Of a stretch of 40,478 nucleotides of DNA, positions 18,441-27,193 are shown piece after piece. Origin of the DNA: Lachnospiraceae bacterium (GTDB lineage: Bacteria; Bacillota; Clostridia; Lachnospirales; Lachnospiraceae); NCBI GenBank assembly GCA_024691125.1, contig JAILNV010000077.1:1-40478 (forward strand), given 5' to 3'. The notes below the pieces were generated by a model. It was given only the letters and a program-made list of their open reading frames with translations. It ran no database searches and was not told the origin of the DNA. A program made the translations under genes and the position numbers. Numbering within the stretch: position 1 is the stretch's first letter; each line of letters opens with the position of its first letter.

Positions 18441-18811
18441 ATGAAACGGGAGACAACGAAAAAACCATCAAAAACATCAGGAGCCGGGTTGCAATAATAT
18501 TGGCACTCACAATGATCTTATGTGATTGTGTGCCTGCTGCAGCCTATACTCTGGAAAGCGATGTCCTTCTTTCGGAAGATTTAAGCACTACGAAAGACGA
18601 TGTCATTATAACCGAAGAGGTTACGGATGAAGCTATTCCGGATGCACCCGTGTACCTGACACCAAATAAAGATTTCGAGGTAGTGGGTTATACCGATAAT
18701 ATCAAGAATGGAACCGCCAAGGTAACTCTTCGCGGAATAGGAAAATGGGCAGGAACCAATACATTGAAATTTAGTATAAAACAGAAGAGGGTTCGTATCT
18801 TGGCGTATTGA
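18441..18811 (+). pseudogene. Frameshifted remnant of a secreted repeat protein
   Basis: A strong Shine-Dalgarno (AAGGAGGAACGG) precedes ATG 18441, which reads MKRETTKK and then stops after 18 codons. The next frame instead gives TIKNIRSRVAIILAL followed by TMILCDCVPAAAYT, a good signal peptide with an AAA-type cleavage site, and stays open to 18811. The two join cleanly if one A is added to the A6 tract at 18459-18464, so a single-base loss is likely. The second frame has no usable ATG of its own; only a TTG at 18392 without a ribosome binding site. The mature part is about 90 residues. Its end (LTPNKDFEVVGYTDN then GTAKVTLRGIGKWAGTN) resembles the second half of the Ig-like repeats common in Lachnospiraceae surface proteins, and the first half of that repeat is missing. 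A relic or an on/off-switching gene are both possible. Confidence 0.65.
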
Positions 18812-18890
18812 TAAACGGTATATTTGAAAAATAATGCCGATAAAGAAGAATTGATCATAAGCGAAATAAGTAAAAACAGATTATAAAAGA

Positions 18891-18924
18891 AAAGGGCATT
18901 TCGAAGATGTTCGGGATGCCCTTT
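18891..18924 (+). terminator. Rho-independent terminator before the methionine gamma-lyase gene
   Basis: AAAGGGCAT (18891-18899) pairs with ATGCCCTTT (18916-18924), a 9-bp stem with a 16-base loop followed by AAATATTT. It sits 80 bases after the remnant's stop and 19 bases before the next start codon, so it ends the upstream transcript or acts in the leader of the downstream gene. Confidence 0.6.
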
Positions 18925-18943
18925 AAATATTTATGAGGGTTAT

Positions 18944-20233
18944 ATGAAAAAGGATATTAATGAAATATACAGACAGTTGGGAATAGAAGATGATGTGCTT
19001 GATTATTCGGAAAAAAAGCTTAAAGGACTGCGTGACCGATTCGCAGGGATCGATGAAACCGCAGAGTATAATCAGCTTAAGGTCTTAAGAGCACTTCAGG
19101 AGTGCAGGGTATCTGATGCCTGCTTCAGCGCGTCGAGCGGATATGGGTATAATGATCTTGGCAGAGATACCCTGGAAGAGGTTTATTCGAAGATATTTAA
19201 TACGGAGGATGCGCTTGTACGCCCTCAGATCACCTGCGGAACACATGCGCTTAACGTGGCGCTTTCATCCAATCTTCGTCCCGGCGATGAGCTTCTTTCA
19301 CCTGTAGGAAAGCCTTATGACACTCTTGAGGAGGTGATAGGAATAAGACCTTCACGCGGATCACTCAGGGAATACGGGGTGAGCTACTCGCAGGTGGATC
19401 TTCTTCCTGACGGTTCATTTGATCACGAAAATATCAAAAAAGCGGTCAATGAACGTACGAGACTTGTGACAATACAGCGTTCTAAAGGATATCAGACAAG
19501 ACCCACCCTGTCGGTCGAAGGTATCGGACAGCTTATTTCGTTTATAAAAAGTATAAAGAGTGATGTTATATGTATGGTTGATAACTGCTACGGAGAATTC
19601 GTTGAAAGGATTGAACCTTCGGATGTGGGTGCTGACATGGTGGTTGGTTCTCTTATCAAGAATCCGGGCGGCGGCCTGGCTCCCGTGGGAGGCTACATAG
19701 CAGGAAAGAAGGAATGTATAGAGAATGCAGCATACAGGCTTACTTCACCGGGGCTTGGCAAAGAGGTGGGTGCATCACTTAATGTTATACAGAGCTTCTA
19801 TCAGGGACTTTTTCTTGCTCCGACTGTTACCGCCTCCGCGCTTAAGGGTGCGATCTTAGCAGCTGCCATGCTTGAAGGCCTCGGATTTAAGGTTCATCCG
19901 GATGCAGATACGCAGAGACATGACATCATACAGGCTGTCACACTCGGCTCGGCTGAAGCGGTGATATCCTTCTGCAAAGGCATACAGGCGGCTGCGCCCG
20001 TTGATTCGCATGTGACGCCGGAGCCGTGGGCAATGCCCGGATATGATTCGGATGTTATAATGGCGGCCGGTGCATTTGTTTCGGGTTCGTCCATTGAACT
20101 GAGTGCCGACGGTCCTATAAAGGAACCGTATAATGTCTATTTCCAGGGAGGACTTACCTTCCCGCATGCGAAATACGGTATAATCAGAGCTGTTCAGCAG
20201 CTTAAAAATGACGGGATGGTAAAACTGTCTTGA
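18944..20233 (+). CDS. Methionine gamma-lyase family PLP enzyme (aluminium-resistance/YnbB family)
   Basis: Product 429 aa, a fold-type I pyridoxal-phosphate enzyme of the Cys/Met-metabolism superfamily, the branch often annotated as aluminium resistance protein or YnbB. The PLP lysine is Lys239 in GSLIKNPGGGLAPVGGYIAG, preceded by MVDNCYGEFVE with the cofactor-binding aspartate. Related enzymes cleave methionine or other sulfur amino acids; the substrate here is not known. It commonly follows miaA in Firmicutes, which supports the view that the secreted remnant at 18441-18811 was inserted into an ancestral miaA-ynbB arrangement. ATG 18944 has a GAGGG binding site. Confidence 0.9.
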   Translation: MKKDINEIYRQLGIEDDVLDYSEKKLKGLRDRFAGIDETAEYNQLKVLRALQECRVSDACFSASSGYGYNDLGRDTLEEVYSKIFNTEDALVRPQITCGTHALNVALSSNLRPGDELLSPVGKPYDTLEEVIGIRPSRGSLREYGVSYSQVDLLPDGSFDHENIKKAVNERTRLVTIQRSKGYQTRPTLSVEGIGQLISFIKSIKSDVICMVDNCYGEFVERIEPSDVGADMVVGSLIKNPGGGLAPVGGYIAGKKECIENAAYRLTSPGLGKEVGASLNVIQSFYQGLFLAPTVTASALKGAILAAAMLEGLGFKVHPDADTQRHDIIQAVTLGSAEAVISFCKGIQAAAPVDSHVTPEPWAMPGYDSDVIMAAGAFVSGSSIELSADGPIKEPYNVYFQGGLTFPHAKYGIIRAVQQLKNDGMVKLS

Positions 20234-20257
20234 CATTTCGCGTTATGTGCTTAAAAT
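20230..20257 (+). promoter_or_regulatory. Predicted promoter for radC
   Basis: A consensus TTGACA (20230-20235), 16 bases and TAAAAT (20252-20257) overlap the end of the upstream lyase gene and would start RNA about 95 bases before the radC ATG at 20359. Confidence 0.55.
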
Positions 20258-20358
20258 GATAAATACAGCTTTAAATAAAGACTGTGAGCAGGCGCCGCTT
20301 AAAGGCACTGCTTTACCCGGCCGGTATTCATATTCACTTTGGTCTTATAAGGAGGAAT

Positions 20359-21057
20359 ATGGATACAAAACATTTAACTTTAAAGGAATTACCCGAAGCG
20401 GAACGCCCGTATGAGCGTTTCCTTTCGTTCGGACCGTCTGCTTTATCCGATGCGGAGCTGCTGGCTGTAATAATACGAACAGGATGCGCGGGTAAGACTT
20501 CAATAGACATTGCAAGAGAGCTGCTTACAGGGGTGGACGGCTCTTATTCTCTTATAAATCTTTATGACAAAAGCATAAAGGAGATGAACAGGATCGCCGG
20601 TATCGGAACCGTTAAGGCAATAATGCTTAAATGCGTTGCAGAGCTGGCCGGAAGGCTGAGTATCACAATGCACAAAGACCGTTTGAGGCTTAAGGATCCT
20701 AAGTCTGTAGCTGCGATGTATATGGAGGTCATGAGGCATCTCGATCACGAGCAGACAAGAGTCATATTCACAGACGGGGCCGACGGGTTTATATGCGATG
20801 AGGTAATGACGAGGGGAACTGTCAACTGTGCTCCCGTTTCTCCGAGGGAGATATTTATTAAAGCCCTCGAATACAGAGCAGTGGGAATAATCCTTCTGCA
20901 TAATCATCCGAGCGGAGATCCTACACCCAGTCATGAGGATATCCTTATAACGGATAAACTCAAAGAAGCCGGAAGCCTTATTGATATAAGACTGCTCGAC
21001 CATCTTATTATAGGTGACGGAAGGTTTGTGAGCATGAACACTATGGGATATCTGTAA
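20359..21057 (+). CDS. radC: RadC family protein with JAMM metalloprotease-like domain (UPF0758)
   Basis: Product 232 aa from ATG 20359, chosen because GGAGG lies 4 bases upstream and the protein then starts MDTKHLTLKELPEAERPYER, as in the family; the longer open frame from 20284 has no ribosome binding site. An N-terminal helix-hairpin-helix region (IAGIGTVKA) is followed by a JAMM/MPN+ domain with the zinc motif HNHPSGDPTPSHED. RadC proteins were linked historically to DNA repair, but their activity is not established. radC lies directly upstream of mreB in many Firmicutes, as here. Confidence 0.95.
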   Translation: MDTKHLTLKELPEAERPYERFLSFGPSALSDAELLAVIIRTGCAGKTSIDIARELLTGVDGSYSLINLYDKSIKEMNRIAGIGTVKAIMLKCVAELAGRLSITMHKDRLRLKDPKSVAAMYMEVMRHLDHEQTRVIFTDGADGFICDEVMTRGTVNCAPVSPREIFIKALEYRAVGIILLHNHPSGDPTPSHEDILITDKLKEAGSLIDIRLLDHLIIGDGRFVSMNTMGYL

Positions 21058-21090
21058 TGAGAATGCCATAGTTAACCGGATGGTATCTCA
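21058..21090 (+). terminator. Imperfect hairpin after radC
   Basis: TGAGAATGCCAT and ATGGTATCTCA pair with one bulged base and one G-T pair around a 10-base loop, immediately past the radC stop. There is no T-run, so it is at best a weak terminator or an RNA-processing hairpin ahead of the mreB operon. Confidence 0.3.
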
Positions 21091-21158
21091 ACTGATACAT
21101 TAAATAAAAACTTCATACTTGGTAAGATCAGGTGTCTTGCAAATATGGGAGGTATAAT

Positions 21159-22178
21159 TTGGCAACCAGTGCTTTCGGTATCGATCTCGGTACATATAAT
21201 ATAAAGATATACAACGGATTTAATGAAACGATCAGCTCGCAGAAGAATATGATCGCAATACAGAAGGTAATGAACAAGAAGAATCTCTTTGCCTATGGCG
21301 ATCATGCCTTTGAAATGTATGAGAAGGCTCCGCAGAACATCACGGTTTCGTTCCCGGTCATAAACGGCGTGATCGCAGATATTAACCATATGCAGATACT
21401 GCTGCGTAACTTTATAAACGATGCCATGAACGGCAATATAAGAGGAGCGGATTACTATATTTCTGTTCCGACAGATATAACAGAGGTTGAGAAGAGAGCT
21501 TTTTATGATCTTGTTAAGGAATCAAATGTCAAGGCAAGAAGCATCTATATTGTGGAAAAAGCGATAGCTGACGGAGTGGGCCTTGATGTGGATGTTGTCA
21601 ATTCACAGGGGATCCTTGTTGTAAATATCGGTTATGAAACCACAGAGATATCAATCCTCTCCATGGGCGGGATAGTGCTCAGCAGGCTTATTAAGACAGG
21701 CGGTAAGAAGTTTGATGAAAGCATCCGCAACATGATCCGTAAGGAATATAATCTTTTGGTCGGGATAAAGACTGCTGAGAAGGTAAAAATAGCACTGCCG
21801 AAGCTGAAAGAGAATAAAGAGGATGCGATAGTATACGGAAGGGATATAGTTACGGGCCTTCCGGTTGAACGAAGCATCCCTACCAATCTGGTGGAAAAGG
21901 CAATGAATGAGAACTTTGAGTCGATAATCGACAGCGTGCGTGTGATCCTTGAGCGTACTCCGCCTGAGCTGGGAGCAGATATATACAGGAAAGGCATATT
22001 CCTTACAGGCGGTTCTGCAGGTATTGGAGATCTGCATGAACTTATATCACAGAGTACCGGACTCAAGGTTAATTTCTCCGTGAACGGAGAGGAAAGTGTG
22101 GCATACGGACTGTCACAGATAATAAAGACCGAGAGCTTAAGGTCTGTTGTCAGCTCGATGCAGGATATAAATTATTAA
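21159..22178 (+). CDS. mreB: Rod shape-determining protein MreB
   Basis: Product 339 aa, an actin-like ATPase that forms membrane-bound filaments directing lateral wall synthesis. The phosphate-1 motif FGIDLGTYNIKIY is at the N terminus, with phosphate-2 VVNIGYETTEISIL (normally GGGTT-like) and adenosine motif LTGGSAGI later. The start is a TTG at 21159, chosen because GGGAGG lies at 21147-21152, 6 bases upstream; an in-frame upstream TTG at 21132 has no such site. The phosphate-2 loop reads NIGYETTE rather than the usual D-I-G-G-G-T-T, so this may be an MreB paralogue (Mbl-like). It opens the mreBCD-PBP2 cluster. Confidence 0.92.
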   Translation: MATSAFGIDLGTYNIKIYNGFNETISSQKNMIAIQKVMNKKNLFAYGDHAFEMYEKAPQNITVSFPVINGVIADINHMQILLRNFINDAMNGNIRGADYYISVPTDITEVEKRAFYDLVKESNVKARSIYIVEKAIADGVGLDVDVVNSQGILVVNIGYETTEISILSMGGIVLSRLIKTGGKKFDESIRNMIRKEYNLLVGIKTAEKVKIALPKLKENKEDAIVYGRDIVTGLPVERSIPTNLVEKAMNENFESIIDSVRVILERTPPELGADIYRKGIFLTGGSAGIGDLHELISQSTGLKVNFSVNGEESVAYGLSQIIKTESLRSVVSSMQDINY

Positions 22179-22194
22179 TTTTCGGGTGTAATAA

Positions 22195-23058
22195 ATGGGA
22201 AGAAGAGGATACGGAAGAAACAGGATTTCTATTCCCTCTAAATATGTTTTTTTAATATTGTCAATTCTATGTGTGGCAATGATGCTTCTGTCATTTACCA
22301 CTGACTTTGTAACCGGGCCCGTTCAGATGGTGGCCGGTTATGTGATCGTACCTTTTCAAAAGGGTATCGCGGCGGCCGGAAGCTGGCTTGAGGGCAGATC
22401 TGAGAATATTCGCAGAATAAATGAACTGAATGAAGAGAATAAAGAGCTTAAGGAACGTATCGATGAAATGACGATACGGATAAACGACCTTCAGCGTGAC
22501 AAGTATGAGCTTGCGGAACTGAGAAGCCTGTTCCTGCTTAACGAGCAGTATTCGGATTACAGTAAGATGGGAGCGCGCGTGATAGGAAAGGATACGGGAA
22601 ACTGGTATTCGGAATTCACCATCGATAAAGGAAGCAATGACGGTGTGGAAAAGGATATGAATGTAATGGCCGGATCGGGGCTTGTAGGTATAGTTACCAA
22701 GGTCGGTCCCAACTGGTCGAATGTCCGCTCGATCATCGATGATACATCCAATCTGAGCGGTATGGTAATGTCAACATCCGACACACTGATAGTATCCGGT
22801 GATCTGGAGCTTATGGATGACGGATATATTAAGTTCTCACAGCTCATAGATGAAGAGGATAAGGTTGTCAAGGGAGATCAAGTGGTGACATCTTCCATAA
22901 GTGACAAGTATCTTCCGGGGATATCGGTCGGATACATTACGGAAATAGAAACAGATGCCAATAACCTTACCAAATCCGGGTATATAACTCCGGTGGTTGA
23001 TTTCAAGAACCTGAGCACAGTACTTGTCGTAACAGACCTAAAGGAGACCTTCGAATAG
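22195..23058 (+). CDS. mreC: Cell shape-determining protein MreC
   Basis: Product 287 aa. One N-terminal transmembrane helix (about residues 15-35) is followed by a coiled coil (about 65-105, rich in E, K and L, with SENIRRINELNEENKELKER) and the two-lobed beta-rich extracellular domain typical of MreC (ARVIGKDTGNWYSEFTIDKG, then GLVGIVTKVGPN). It links MreB with PBP2 and RodA outside the membrane. It starts 16 bp after mreB and is followed 2 bp later by mreD. Confidence 0.95.
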   Translation: MGRRGYGRNRISIPSKYVFLILSILCVAMMLLSFTTDFVTGPVQMVAGYVIVPFQKGIAAAGSWLEGRSENIRRINELNEENKELKERIDEMTIRINDLQRDKYELAELRSLFLLNEQYSDYSKMGARVIGKDTGNWYSEFTIDKGSNDGVEKDMNVMAGSGLVGIVTKVGPNWSNVRSIIDDTSNLSGMVMSTSDTLIVSGDLELMDDGYIKFSQLIDEEDKVVKGDQVVTSSISDKYLPGISVGYITEIETDANNLTKSGYITPVVDFKNLSTVLVVTDLKETFE

Positions 23059-23060
23059 AC

Positions 23061-23567
23061 ATGCTAAGACGGATAGTTATGCTTTTGCTTATAATAATCG
23101 CATATCTTCTTCAGACCACTCTGTTCAAAGTCATATCGATAGCCGGTATTGTTCCCAATATACTGATGATCATAACATCATCCTTCGGTCTTATGCGTGG
23201 GAAAAATGAGGGTATGTTTACAGGCTTCTGCGCAGGACTTATTGCGGACATATTCTTCATGGACATAATTGGCTTTTACGCGCTGGTTTTCATGTCGATC
23301 GGATATCTTAACGGACTGTTTCGCAGGATCTTTTATCCGGAGGATATAAAGCTGCCGATGATACTTATAGGCTTGAGTGAGATGCTGTACTGCTTTATCT
23401 GCTATATCTTCCTTTTCCTGCTTCGCGGAAGAATGAATCTTGGATACTTTTTTGTTCATATTATGCTTCCTGATGTTGTATATACCGTTCTTGTGACACT
23501 GCTTCTTTATAAAGGCATACTTTTTTTGAATGATGCGCTTGAGTCATATGAACTGAGGAGAGGCTGA
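23061..23567 (+). CDS. mreD: Rod shape-determining protein MreD
   Basis: Product 168 aa, hydrophobic throughout with about five predicted membrane helices. It contains the typical MreD stretch GMFTGFCAGLIADIFFMD and a following GLFRRIFYPED cytoplasmic loop. It acts with MreC to activate the elongation synthase. It is identified mainly by its size, hydrophobicity and place between mreC and the PBP2 gene. Confidence 0.92.
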   Translation: MLRRIVMLLLIIIAYLLQTTLFKVISIAGIVPNILMIITSSFGLMRGKNEGMFTGFCAGLIADIFFMDIIGFYALVFMSIGYLNGLFRRIFYPEDIKLPMILIGLSEMLYCFICYIFLFLLRGRMNLGYFFVHIMLPDVVYTVLVTLLLYKGILFLNDALESYELRRG

Positions 23568-23568
23568 A

Positions 23569-26448
23569 TTGTTTACAGATATTAAGGAATGGATTAAAAA
23601 CGTAATATTTTCGCGGCTTTTCCTGCTGTCTATAATAATAGCGGTTCTTTTTTTTGTACTCATAGACCGTCTGTTTTACCTTCAGATCATCCATGGACAG
23701 GATTACCTGAATAATTTCACGCTTACCATAAAGAAAGAGATTGCACTCCCGGGAGCCAGAGGGAATATTTATGACAGGAACGGAGAGCTCCTTGCATACA
23801 ATGAGCTGGCGTATTCTGTTACCATAGAGGATAATTATGAGTCCAAATCCGATAAGAATATAAGACTTAACGATACTATACTCAGAACTGTGAATATTAT
23901 AGAAAAATGCGGTGATGAGGTTAATAATGATTTTAACATAGTCATAAGCAGGTTCGGACGTTATGAATTCATAGTGAGCGATACAAAGCTTCTCCGTTTT
24001 CTTGCCGATGTTTACGGACATCCGAAGATTGACGAACTGACAGTAGAGGAACGTGAGTCTACTGCGGATGACGTAATTAAATATCTGTGCTCACGTGAGA
24101 AGTATCAGGTGGGTACGATCGAGAAGAATGATGAGGGCGAAGAGGAATTCCGTCCGATGAAGGGCTATTCCAAGGAGGAGATACTGAAGATAGTCACGGT
24201 CAGATATGCCATGAGTACCAACAGCTATCAGAAATATGTGCAGACTGTGATAGCTTCTCAGGTGAACAGTACCACGGTCGCCGCCATTATGGAGAATATT
24301 AACGAGCTTCAGGGCGTCAGCGTTAATGAAAACATGCTCAGGCGTTATAATGACACACAGTATTTTTCGCATATCATCGGTTATGTGGGAAATGCCTCAA
24401 CGGAAGACCTTGAGGAGCTGGCAGGCTCGGAGCATGAGTATGATATTACCGACACAGTCGGTAAGGCGGGAATCGAAAAGGCTATGGAGGAATATCTTCA
24501 GGGAAAGAAGGGGAAGGATGTTGTCTTTACCGATAATGTAGGTAAGATCCTCGAAACAGACAGCCATGAGGACCCGGTTGCCGGTGAAGATGTGTATCTT
24601 TCCATTGATGCCGACCTTCAGAAGGCCATCTATAATATGCTCGAACAGAAGCTTGCAGGTATACTCGTCACGAAAATAATAAATATGAAGGAGTATAACA
24701 ACAGCGAAGTAAAATCATCCAGAATGATGATCCCGATCGATGATGTATATTATGCCCTCATTAACAATAATGTGATAGATATTTCCAAATTCAATGATCC
24801 TGGAGCACATACCTATGAGAAACAGGTGAATGACAGCTTCCTCGAGCGGCAGACGGTCATTCTCGACCAGCTAAAAAACGAGCTTCTTACGGATGCGAAC
24901 CCGTATAACAGCCTGAGTAAGGAAATGCAGGTGTATGAAAGCTACATTGTTGTAAGGCTGCAGTCATCGGCGACAGGCGTGATCATAAACAGCAAGGTTG
25001 ACAGGGATGATAAGACATACCTTGACTGGACGGTAAACGAAACGATCAGCCTAAAGGAATATCTGAATTACTGTCTTGCACAGAACTGGATAGATATTTC
25101 ACGTTTCCATAAAGAAGGCCAGTATTCGGATACATCGGAGGTATATGAGCAGCTGGTTGATTATATAATAAATGACCTCAAAGAGGATAACGGTTTTTCA
25201 AAACGTGTCTATAAGTATATGATAAAGGATGGCTATGTTTCTGGGAAGGAGCTTTGTCTTATACTGTTTGAACAAAGAGTCATTTACGGAACCTCTGCGG
25301 AAAAAGAAGCTCTTGAGAGCGGAGCGAGAACACCGTATGATTTCCTTATAAACAAGATCTCGAACATTGAGATCACACCGGCGCAGCTGGCTCTGGATCC
25401 ATGCTCCGGGTCCTGTGCGGTCCTTAGCGCGGACGGCGAGGTGCTGGCATGTGTATCTTATCCGGGATATAATAATAACAGACTTACTAACACCATAGAT
25501 GCTGATTACTACGCAGAGCTTATGAGCGATCTGTCAAGCCCGATGTATAATCATGCCACACAGCAGATGACGGCACCGGGTTCTACATTTAAGATGGTAT
25601 CCGCGATCACCGGACTTCAGGACGGAATCATCAATCTTGGTGAGCCGCTTCAGTGCCGCGGAATTTATGAAATAGAGAGCCTTAACCTTGAGAAGAAATG
25701 CTGGGTATATCCCGGAGCTCACGGTTCACTTGATGTAACGCATGCGATAGAGAACTCCTGCAACAGCTTCTTCTACGAGGTGGGATACAGACTGGCAACT
25801 AACCTCCATACAACATCCTATTCGGAGGCTAACGGCCTTAATAAGCTTAGAGTATATGCGGATCAGTTCGGACTTACCGAAAAAACGGGGATTGAAATGG
25901 AAGAAAATGAGCCCCAGTTTTCGGACACATTGCCGATCGACTCGGCTATTGGACAGGGCTCGCACAATTATACCACTATCGGACTTGCCCGCTATGTGGA
26001 TTCCATAGCGAACAGGGGTAAGACCTATGAGCTGACGCTTGTTGACAGGATAGCTGACAGTGAAGGGAATATTGTAAAGGATTATTCGCCTGTGCTCAGG
26101 AATAATGTTGAGGTTCCCGGTGAATACTGGGATGCGGTACAGTACGGAATGCGGCTGGTTGCCAACAAGACCGATGCTTTTAAGCATTTTCCGATAAATG
26201 TGGCCGGTAAAACCGGAACGGCGCAGACTTCGACATCCAGAACCAATCATGCGCTGTTTGTAGGCTTTGCGCCTTATGAGGCTCCGCAGATAGCGGTTGC
26301 GGTAAGAATAGCATATGGATACACATCGGCCAATGCGGCAGCTCTTGCGGGAGATGTCATGAAGTATTATTTTGATCTGGAGGATAAGGATCAGCTTATA
26401 AACGGTATTGCGAAAGTTGAGGAGAATCAGGAGGATATAGAGGATTAA
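23569..26448 (+). CDS. mrdA: Penicillin-binding protein 2, class B transpeptidase, with a large insertion
   Basis: Product 959 aa, far longer than the roughly 600-700 aa of most PBP2 proteins. A membrane anchor is at about 15-38 and the dimerisation domain begins PGARGNIYDRNGELLAYN. The transpeptidase motifs are Ser672-Thr-Phe-Lys675, Ser730-Cys-Asn732 and Lys881-Thr-Gly-Thr. Between about residues 360 and 600, before the strand ITPAQLALDPCSGSCAV, lies an insertion of about 240 aa with charged, helix-rich sequence. The start is a TTG at 23569 one base after mreD, with GAGGAGAGG just upstream. It cross-links peptidoglycan during elongation together with RodA. Confidence 0.94.
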   Translation: MFTDIKEWIKNVIFSRLFLLSIIIAVLFFVLIDRLFYLQIIHGQDYLNNFTLTIKKEIALPGARGNIYDRNGELLAYNELAYSVTIEDNYESKSDKNIRLNDTILRTVNIIEKCGDEVNNDFNIVISRFGRYEFIVSDTKLLRFLADVYGHPKIDELTVEERESTADDVIKYLCSREKYQVGTIEKNDEGEEEFRPMKGYSKEEILKIVTVRYAMSTNSYQKYVQTVIASQVNSTTVAAIMENINELQGVSVNENMLRRYNDTQYFSHIIGYVGNASTEDLEELAGSEHEYDITDTVGKAGIEKAMEEYLQGKKGKDVVFTDNVGKILETDSHEDPVAGEDVYLSIDADLQKAIYNMLEQKLAGILVTKIINMKEYNNSEVKSSRMMIPIDDVYYALINNNVIDISKFNDPGAHTYEKQVNDSFLERQTVILDQLKNELLTDANPYNSLSKEMQVYESYIVVRLQSSATGVIINSKVDRDDKTYLDWTVNETISLKEYLNYCLAQNWIDISRFHKEGQYSDTSEVYEQLVDYIINDLKEDNGFSKRVYKYMIKDGYVSGKELCLILFEQRVIYGTSAEKEALESGARTPYDFLINKISNIEITPAQLALDPCSGSCAVLSADGEVLACVSYPGYNNNRLTNTIDADYYAELMSDLSSPMYNHATQQMTAPGSTFKMVSAITGLQDGIINLGEPLQCRGIYEIESLNLEKKCWVYPGAHGSLDVTHAIENSCNSFFYEVGYRLATNLHTTSYSEANGLNKLRVYADQFGLTEKTGIEMEENEPQFSDTLPIDSAIGQGSHNYTTIGLARYVDSIANRGKTYELTLVDRIADSEGNIVKDYSPVLRNNVEVPGEYWDAVQYGMRLVANKTDAFKHFPINVAGKTGTAQTSTSRTNHALFVGFAPYEAPQIAVAVRIAYGYTSANAAALAGDVMKYYFDLEDKDQLINGIAKVEENQEDIED

Positions 26449-26480
26449 AAGTATTTATAAGAAAATGGGGGAGAGTAACA

Positions 26481-27149
26481 ATGAATACTGTAATGATTAA
26501 GAGCTTTCAACATGGAATAAGGGTAAAACTTGATCCGGAGGCTGATTTTGAGACGATATATACCGAGCTTATAGAGAAATTCAATGCTTCGGCGAAATTC
26601 TTCGGTAAGGCCAGGCTGGTTATAGCTTTTGAAGGGCGTACCCTGAGTGAAGAGGAAGAGGAATTCCTGATAAACTGCATTACGGAAAATACGGACATTA
26701 CCATAGCATGTATAATAGGCTCGGATGAGAACAAAGATCATCAGTATGTAAAAGCCGCCTCGAGCTTCGCGGAGAATGGCGGATCACACGGAGGACAGTT
26801 CTATAAGGGAAGCGTAAAGGCGGGAGAGTCCCTGGAAACCGACAGCAGTGTCATAATCCTTGGAGATGTCAATGTGGGTGCCAATGTTTCGGCGTCCGGA
26901 AACATAATCATACTGGGGACACTTTACGGACACGTTCATGCCGGATGCTACGGTGATGCCGGCAGCTTTGTGGCAGCGCTTGATATAAAGCCGACACGTA
27001 TTAGGATAGCGGATTATTCAGAAATGATCGCCGAGAAAAGCGGGCTTTTCCTACGCAATAAAGCAGTACCGAAGATAGTTTATGTAAAGGATGAACGTAT
27101 AACAGCATGTGCCATAACATCTGACACGCTGAGTAATCTTCCTTTCTGA
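26481..27149 (+). CDS. minC: Septum site-determining protein MinC
   Basis: Product 222 aa. The C-terminal half forms the beta-helix repeats of MinC (VIILGDVNVGANVSASGNII, then ILGTLYGHVHAG). The N-terminal half is the weakly conserved FtsZ-inhibiting domain. MinC blocks FtsZ assembly near the cell poles, normally after being recruited to the membrane by MinD. In related genomes minD and minE follow; here the next gene is rodA. ATG 26481 is preceded by GGGGGAGAG. It is the only Min protein in the window. Confidence 0.93.
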   Translation: MNTVMIKSFQHGIRVKLDPEADFETIYTELIEKFNASAKFFGKARLVIAFEGRTLSEEEEEFLINCITENTDITIACIIGSDENKDHQYVKAASSFAENGGSHGGQFYKGSVKAGESLETDSSVIILGDVNVGANVSASGNIIILGTLYGHVHAGCYGDAGSFVAALDIKPTRIRIADYSEMIAEKSGLFLRNKAVPKIVYVKDERITACAITSDTLSNLPF

Positions 27150-27193
27150 GATGATCCGGAGGATTTCATTTACGGTGATACAGGAGCAATAAA

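Noticed and set aside
18459..18465. Programmed -1 ribosomal frameshifting at the A6C sequence of the small secreted gene
   Set aside because: The AAAAAAC heptamer is not in the canonical A-AAA-AAC phase relative to the ATG 18441 frame, and no clear downstream pseudoknot was seen. Simple mutation or tract-length variation is the better explanation, though slippage is not excluded.
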